Shown here: positions 6,714-9,176 of the stretch, in pieces | How the letters are laid out: the number at the start of each line of letters is the position of its first letter | Position numbering within the stretch: position 1 is the stretch's first letter | Assembly (NCBI GenBank): GCA_023386855.1 | Contig: JAEWIW010000203.1 | Location: forward strand, 1 to 9,176 | Length of the DNA stretch: 9,176 bases | Direction: 5' to 3' | Origin: Bacteroidota bacterium | GTDB taxonomy: Bacteria; Bacteroidota; Bacteroidia; Chitinophagales; Chitinophagaceae | Position numbers and translations under genes: made by a program | Notes under the pieces: generated by a model | Seen by the model: only the letters and a program-made list of their open reading frames with translations | The model's database searches: none | Told to the model about the DNA's origin: nothing

Positions 6714-7973
6714 TTAGTTACCTGATATAGTATTGTATTGGGCAATAGCCATAGCCAGTTGAACCTTATGCAGAACAAGGTTTAATTCAGCGCTGTTGGC
6801 GGCATTGAGTTCTGTTAAGTATTCTGTTGATGTGATCACACCATTTTGCAACTGGCTTTCTGTTGCGCGCATGATCTCTTTTCTTTTCTGAACGATCTGC
6901 GCATCCTTTGAAATGATGCTGCCAAATTTCCTTATCTCTTCTTCTTTTTCTGCGAGTGAAGCTTCAAGATTTAAGCGGAAAGTTTCTTCCTGTGCATTCA
7001 ATTGATCCTTTTGCATTTTTATAATATGCTGTTGTTTTGGAACATTGAAAAGGTTATTGATATTCCAGCTCAGACCAATGCCTGCAATTCCATAAAGCCT
7101 TGGATCAGTATTGAGAAAGTTGAATCCCGGCCGGCCAAAGTTGCCCTGGCCAAACAGGTAAAAATTGGGTTTCGATTCTTTCTTGACCAGGTCACCACGT
7201 ATGTCAAGCACTTTCTTCTGTGCTTCAAGCGCTGTGATCTCGGGGCGGTGAATGGATTTTTCCAATGATGCCTGTTCAAGCAATAAATCGGTTGCAGTAT
7301 CTACTTTAATATTGGTCAGCAATGCCAGTTGCTTCATTAAACTTTTTTCAGTCGACTGGATATCTTCAATCCTTTGCTGTGTTCCCAGGATCTCTGATTC
7401 CAGTACCAGCTGGTTGGATTTCAGCACTGCACCGCTGTTCACGCCAACACTCACTTTCCTGGCTTGTGAATCGAGATCGTTCAACCTTACTTTAAGGATC
7501 CGCTCATTTGCCTTCTGCAATAAAAGATTTCCGAACAGCCCGGTGATCCTTTCTTTTACTTTCTGGAATTCAACATCAAGCTGCATAATCCCGGCATCGG
7601 CTTGTGCAGCCTCCAATTCTTTTTTGGAGTGAACAATGCCGAATTGTGTAAGGGGTAAACGAAGGTCAAAACCGATATTGTAGTTGTCGGGCTTCTGACC
7701 AATACCCTTGGGGATACCAGGCATTTCAAAGGCAGTCACCTCACTTTGATAAGTAGCCTGTCCTGCAGCACCCAGTTGAGGAAGGAGGCTTGCATTCAGT
7801 AATGACTGGTTTTCTTTTTCAATTTCTTTTAGCAGTTCCTTTTGCTTTAACGCAGGATAATGCTGCTGGGCACTGGCGAGGGCTTCATCAAGGGTAAGCG
7901 TTTTTTGCTGGGCAAAGCCAATAATAGCAGCCAGTGTGATCCACCCGGTAAGCACAAATTTCTTTAAAAGCAT
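6714..7973 (-). CDS. TolC-type outer-membrane efflux protein (OEP family)
   Basis: A 419-residue exported protein: signal peptide 1-21 (LLKK, then a hydrophobic run ending IIGFA before QQK), with no lipobox cysteine, so not a lipoprotein. LTLDEALASAQQHYPALKQK (26-45) is the usual opening of outer-membrane efflux proteins, and two long helical repeats follow, with beta-strand-like segments around 92-108 and 284-305 expected to build the barrel. RPEITALEAQKKVLDIR near residue 245 is the typical start of the second repeat. It should trimerise into the outer-membrane exit duct for the EmrAB-type pump encoded downstream. It starts one base after the tetR stop and ends 21 bases before the adaptor start. 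It could also serve other pumps, as TolC proteins do. Confidence 0.94.
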   Translation of the reverse strand: MLLKKFVLTGWITLAAIIGFAQQKTLTLDEALASAQQHYPALKQKELLKEIEKENQSLLNASLLPQLGAAGQATYQSEVTAFEMPGIPKGIGQKPDNYNIGFDLRLPLTQFGIVHSKKELEAAQADAGIMQLDVEFQKVKERITGLFGNLLLQKANERILKVRLNDLDSQARKVSVGVNSGAVLKSNQLVLESEILGTQQRIEDIQSTEKSLMKQLALLTNIKVDTATDLLLEQASLEKSIHRPEITALEAQKKVLDIRGDLVKKESKPNFYLFGQGNFGRPGFNFLNTDPRLYGIAGIGLSWNINNLFNVPKQQHIIKMQKDQLNAQEETFRLNLEASLAEKEEEIRKFGSIISKDAQIVQKRKEIMRATESQLQNGVITSTEYLTELNAANSAELNLVLHKVQLAMAIAQYNTISGN

Positions 7974-7974
7974 T

Positions 7975-8571
7975 TTACTTGTTTTTTACAGCATTAATGA
8001 AAAATCCGGCAGCCGATTCTGCATAGTTGAGCAATAACTCATCATATTCCTTGTTGCTCATACGAAGCGACCGCATAAACATTTCCCTGTTGATCACGGG
8101 AAAGCTGCATAGGGAGTTTAGAAACAGGTATAATAATCTTGGGTCGGTGTTTACGATCTTGTTTTCTTCTGCCAGGACTTCAAAAAAACGTACCACGGTA
8201 TTCTGCTTCTTCTTTTTCTTTTCCATGATGCCGCTCAGCAGTTCAGGATTACGGTTTACTTCCCTGATGATGAACAGCATTCGGCCAGCCCTGATGAATT
8301 CAAACAGCTTATGGGTAAAGGTTTTTACTTTTTCATCCCAGTCCAGCGCTTCATCGGAGAAAGTACTGATGATGGGAATGAATTCTTTCAGGGCATCTTC
8401 AAATATTCTTTCAAAAAGTTTGTCCTTGCTCCTGAAATAATAATGCAGGGAAGCCTTGCTGATACCGGCTTCATCAGCAATATCCTGCATACGTACACCC
8501 TCATATCCTTTCTTCTCAAAAGCATGCCGGGCCACTTCAAAAATTCGCTCTTCTGTTAATGATGTTGACAT
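7975..8571 (-). CDS. TetR/AcrR family transcriptional repressor of the efflux operon
   Basis: A 198-residue cytoplasmic regulator, typical TetR length. The N-terminal DNA-binding domain is clear: RIFEVARHAFEKKGYEGVRM (9-28), then the helix-turn-helix DIADEAGISKASLHYYFRSK (30-49) and DKLFERIFEDAL. The remainder (about 65-198) is a variable helical ligand-binding domain, so the inducer is unknown. It is the first gene of the efflux operon, one base ahead of the TolC-type gene. A perfect palindrome 11 bases upstream of its ATG is the likely operator. The expected logic is autorepression of the whole operon, relieved when a pump substrate binds the regulator. Confidence 0.95.
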   Translation of the reverse strand: MSTSLTEERIFEVARHAFEKKGYEGVRMQDIADEAGISKASLHYYFRSKDKLFERIFEDALKEFIPIISTFSDEALDWDEKVKTFTHKLFEFIRAGRMLFIIREVNRNPELLSGIMEKKKKKQNTVVRFFEVLAEENKIVNTDPRLLYLFLNSLCSFPVINREMFMRSLRMSNKEYDELLLNYAESAAGFFINAVKNK

Positions 8572-8582
8572 TGTCCAAATGG

Positions 8583-8600
8583 TTTGACCGTTTGGTCAAA
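8583..8600. promoter_or_regulatory. TetR operator: TTTGACC-GTTT-GGTCAAA
   Basis: A perfect inverted repeat with seven-base arms and a four-base centre lies 11 bases upstream of the tetR ATG. Size, symmetry and the TGACC/GGTCA arms are typical for TetR/AcrR family operators. It sits only two bases downstream of the candidate -7 element, where a bound dimer would block transcription initiation. Confidence 0.8.
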
Positions 8601-8602
8601 TG

Positions 8603-8610
8603 CAAAAGTA
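8603..8610 (-). promoter_or_regulatory. -7 promoter element of the tetR-efflux operon
   Basis: On the minus strand the bases read TACTTTTG, an exact match to the Bacteroidota TAnnTTTG -7 element, 31 bases upstream of the tetR start. A -33 TTTG is not exact; an AT-rich ATGACAATTTTC (8626-8637) occupies the right spacing. Transcription would start inside the operator, leaving a leader of roughly 25 bases. Confidence 0.65.
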
Positions 8611-8667
8611 GGAAGATGTATGTAAGAAAATTGTCATTTCTACATTTTTTTTTAAACAGATTGTAAG

Positions 8668-8709
8668 GAAAACTGAAAACTGAAAACTGAATACGGAAAA
8701 CGGAATGGA
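8668..8709. repeat. GAAAACT heptamer array (six units)
   Basis: Six contiguous seven-base units: GAAAACT three times without a mismatch (8668-8688), then GAATACG, GAAAACG and GAATGGA (8689-8709). It lies about 60 bases upstream of the tetR promoter in a region with no gene. Confidence 0.85.
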
Positions 8710-8730
8710 AATATAAAAAACTATTGAAGT

Positions 8731-8813
8731 GGACCGGGGGCCGGGAAAAACCAGTTATCAGTGAATAGTGTCTAGTGATTAGTGAAAAAACACCTTTGTT
8801 CGGTCCCCGGTCC
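8731..8813. repeat. GGACC/GGTCC inverted pair enclosing a second array
   Basis: GGACCGGGGGCC at 8731-8742 pairs with GGTCCCCGGTCC at 8802-8813: eleven Watson-Crick pairs and one G-T wobble, extendable by one more G-C pair and two wobbles to 8745/8799. The right arm is the same GGTCCCCGGTCC core found at 2237-2248. As RNA the pair could close a stem over a loop that holds the GTGATTA-type heptamers. Confidence 0.65.
8754..8788. repeat. GTGATTA-type heptamer array (five units)
   Basis: Five contiguous seven-base units: GTTATCA, GTGAATA, GTGTCTA, GTGATTA, GTGAAAA. The GTG start recurs every seven bases from 8761 to 8782, and the first unit is more diverged. The unit is unrelated to those at 8668-8709 and 2197-2276 except in its length. 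Confidence 0.75.
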
Positions 8814-8825
8814 TTATTAAACACA

Positions 8826-8861
8826 CTAATCAAACTAATCACACTTATCACACTAATTAAT
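8826..8861. repeat. CTAATCACA nine-base tandem array overlapping a stop codon
   Basis: Four contiguous nine-base units start at 8826, 8835, 8844 and 8853: CTAATCAAA, CTAATCACA, CTTATCACA, CTAATTAAT. The last unit contains the TAA stop (8859-8857, minus strand) of the NirK-like gene, so the array reaches into the very end of that coding sequence. Confidence 0.75.
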
Positions 8862-9176
8862 CGGCAACAAACTCTCCCACGGCCCCCATCTCAGCGTTGG
8901 CAAAGGAGTGGTCAACAAAAGTATATTTTCCTTTTTCCGGCAATACAAATTCCATGATTGCTCCCTGTGCAGGCCCTACCAGTGCGGCCTGCATGCCTAC
9001 CAGTTCATTTTTCGGGTTGCCATCGAGCCATACTTTATCGAGAATGGTTCCTATTACATGGAAGCTTGAAATATTGTTAGGTCCAACATTAAGGAAATAA
9101 AGCCTGATGCGTTCGCCTGCTTTCGCATGAAGCGGGTGCATCACGTACTGCCCAACCTTTCCATTGAAGGCAACAT
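8857..9176 (-). CDS. NirK-like copper oxidase / nitrite reductase, C-terminal part (runs off the right edge)
   Basis: The frame is open from 9174 to the TAA at 8859-8857, giving the last 105 residues; the start lies outside the window. The sequence fits the second cupredoxin domain of copper nitrite reductases and related two-domain multicopper oxidases: SSFHVIGTILDKVW carries the active-site His that follows SS-F, then WLDGNP, a GPAQGAIMEFVLPEKGKYTF strand region, and VDHSF with the His that in NirK ligates the type 2 copper. The type 1 copper Cys lies in the first domain, so it cannot be checked here. NirK reduces nitrite to nitric oxide in the periplasm; related oxidases do other reactions, and the DGNPKNELVGMQAALVG stretch is closer to what I recall from the NirK-like oxidase clade than from classical NirK. 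No cytochrome c domain follows it. Terminator: none seen; the stop sits in a nine-base repeat array. Confidence 0.8.
   Translation of the reverse strand, partial: VAFNGKVGQYVMHPLHAKAGERIRLYFLNVGPNNISSFHVIGTILDKVWLDGNPKNELVGMQAALVGPAQGAIMEFVLPEKGKYTFVDHSFANAEMGAVGEFVAD

Larger units (their letters stand above)
3554..8571 (-). other. Predicted five-gene efflux operon: tetR, tolC-like, emrA-like, emrB-like, usp
   Basis: Five minus-strand genes follow one another with gaps of 1, 21, 1 and 18 bases and no visible terminator or promoter between them. A single promoter and operator upstream of tetR (8583-8610) would serve the whole unit. The products make a complete inner-membrane pump, periplasmic adaptor and outer-membrane channel plus the regulator; the Usp gene is the added passenger. 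Confidence 0.75.

Noticed and set aside
7252..7632. Plus-strand open frame of 126 codons inside the TolC-type gene
   Set aside because: Antisense shadow with no recognisable domain; the minus-strand frame is clearly the OEP family protein.
8027..8440. Plus-strand open frame of 137 codons inside tetR
   Set aside because: Antisense shadow of the TetR gene; low-complexity Ser/Phe-rich translation produced by complementary Glu/Lys codons.
8537..8851. Minus-strand frame of 104 codons across the repeat spacer
   Set aside because: Its translation is made of the tandem repeats and it overlaps the tetR promoter, operator and start; no family resemblance.

Overview
This window looks like chromosomal DNA of a Bacteroidota bacterium, plausibly a Chitinophagaceae-type relative (the family is inference). 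The grounds are: a DUF4861 protein and NirK-like, PAP2 and EmrAB-TolC proteins in typical Bacteroidota versions; starts without clear Shine-Dalgarno sequences; and at least two upstream regions carrying the Bacteroidota -7 promoter element TAnnTTTG. There are ten genes, two of them cut by the window edges. I see no tRNA, rRNA, CRISPR array, insertion sequence or integrase.

Left part (1-3410). The 5' end of a secreted DUF4861 gene runs off the left edge on the minus strand. Behind it is a small zinc-ribbon (zf-TFIIB) protein gene, also minus. Two plus-strand PAP2 (type 2 phosphatidic acid phosphatase) membrane-associated proteins follow. They are separated by 343 bases carrying arrays of a GGTCCNN heptamer. 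The second PAP2 protein has a canonical active site. The first has lost two of the usual arginines. A CsbD-like small stress protein lies convergent to the second PAP2 gene.

Centre (3554-8571). A compact minus-strand operon is read in the order TetR regulator, TolC-type outer-membrane protein, EmrA/HlyD-type adaptor, EmrB-type 14-helix MFS pump, universal stress protein. Junctions are 1, 21, 1 and 18 bases. Together the three structural genes encode a complete tripartite drug or toxicant efflux pump. Immediately upstream of tetR is a textbook control region: a TAnnTTTG -7 element followed at once by a perfect 7+4+7 palindrome, which suggests that the regulator represses its own operon. The UspA gene at the tail may link efflux to a general stress response.

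Right part (8572-9176). A 285-base spacer holds three tandem arrays with unrelated units (GAAAACT-like and GTGATTA-like with period 7, CTAATCACA-like with period 9) plus a GGACC.../...GGTCC inverted pair of the same family as the array between the PAP2 genes. It ends in the 3' end of a NirK-like copper oxidase gene whose stop codon lies inside the 9-base array.

The most unusual feature of the window is this intergenic heptamer architecture. The genes themselves belong to known families.
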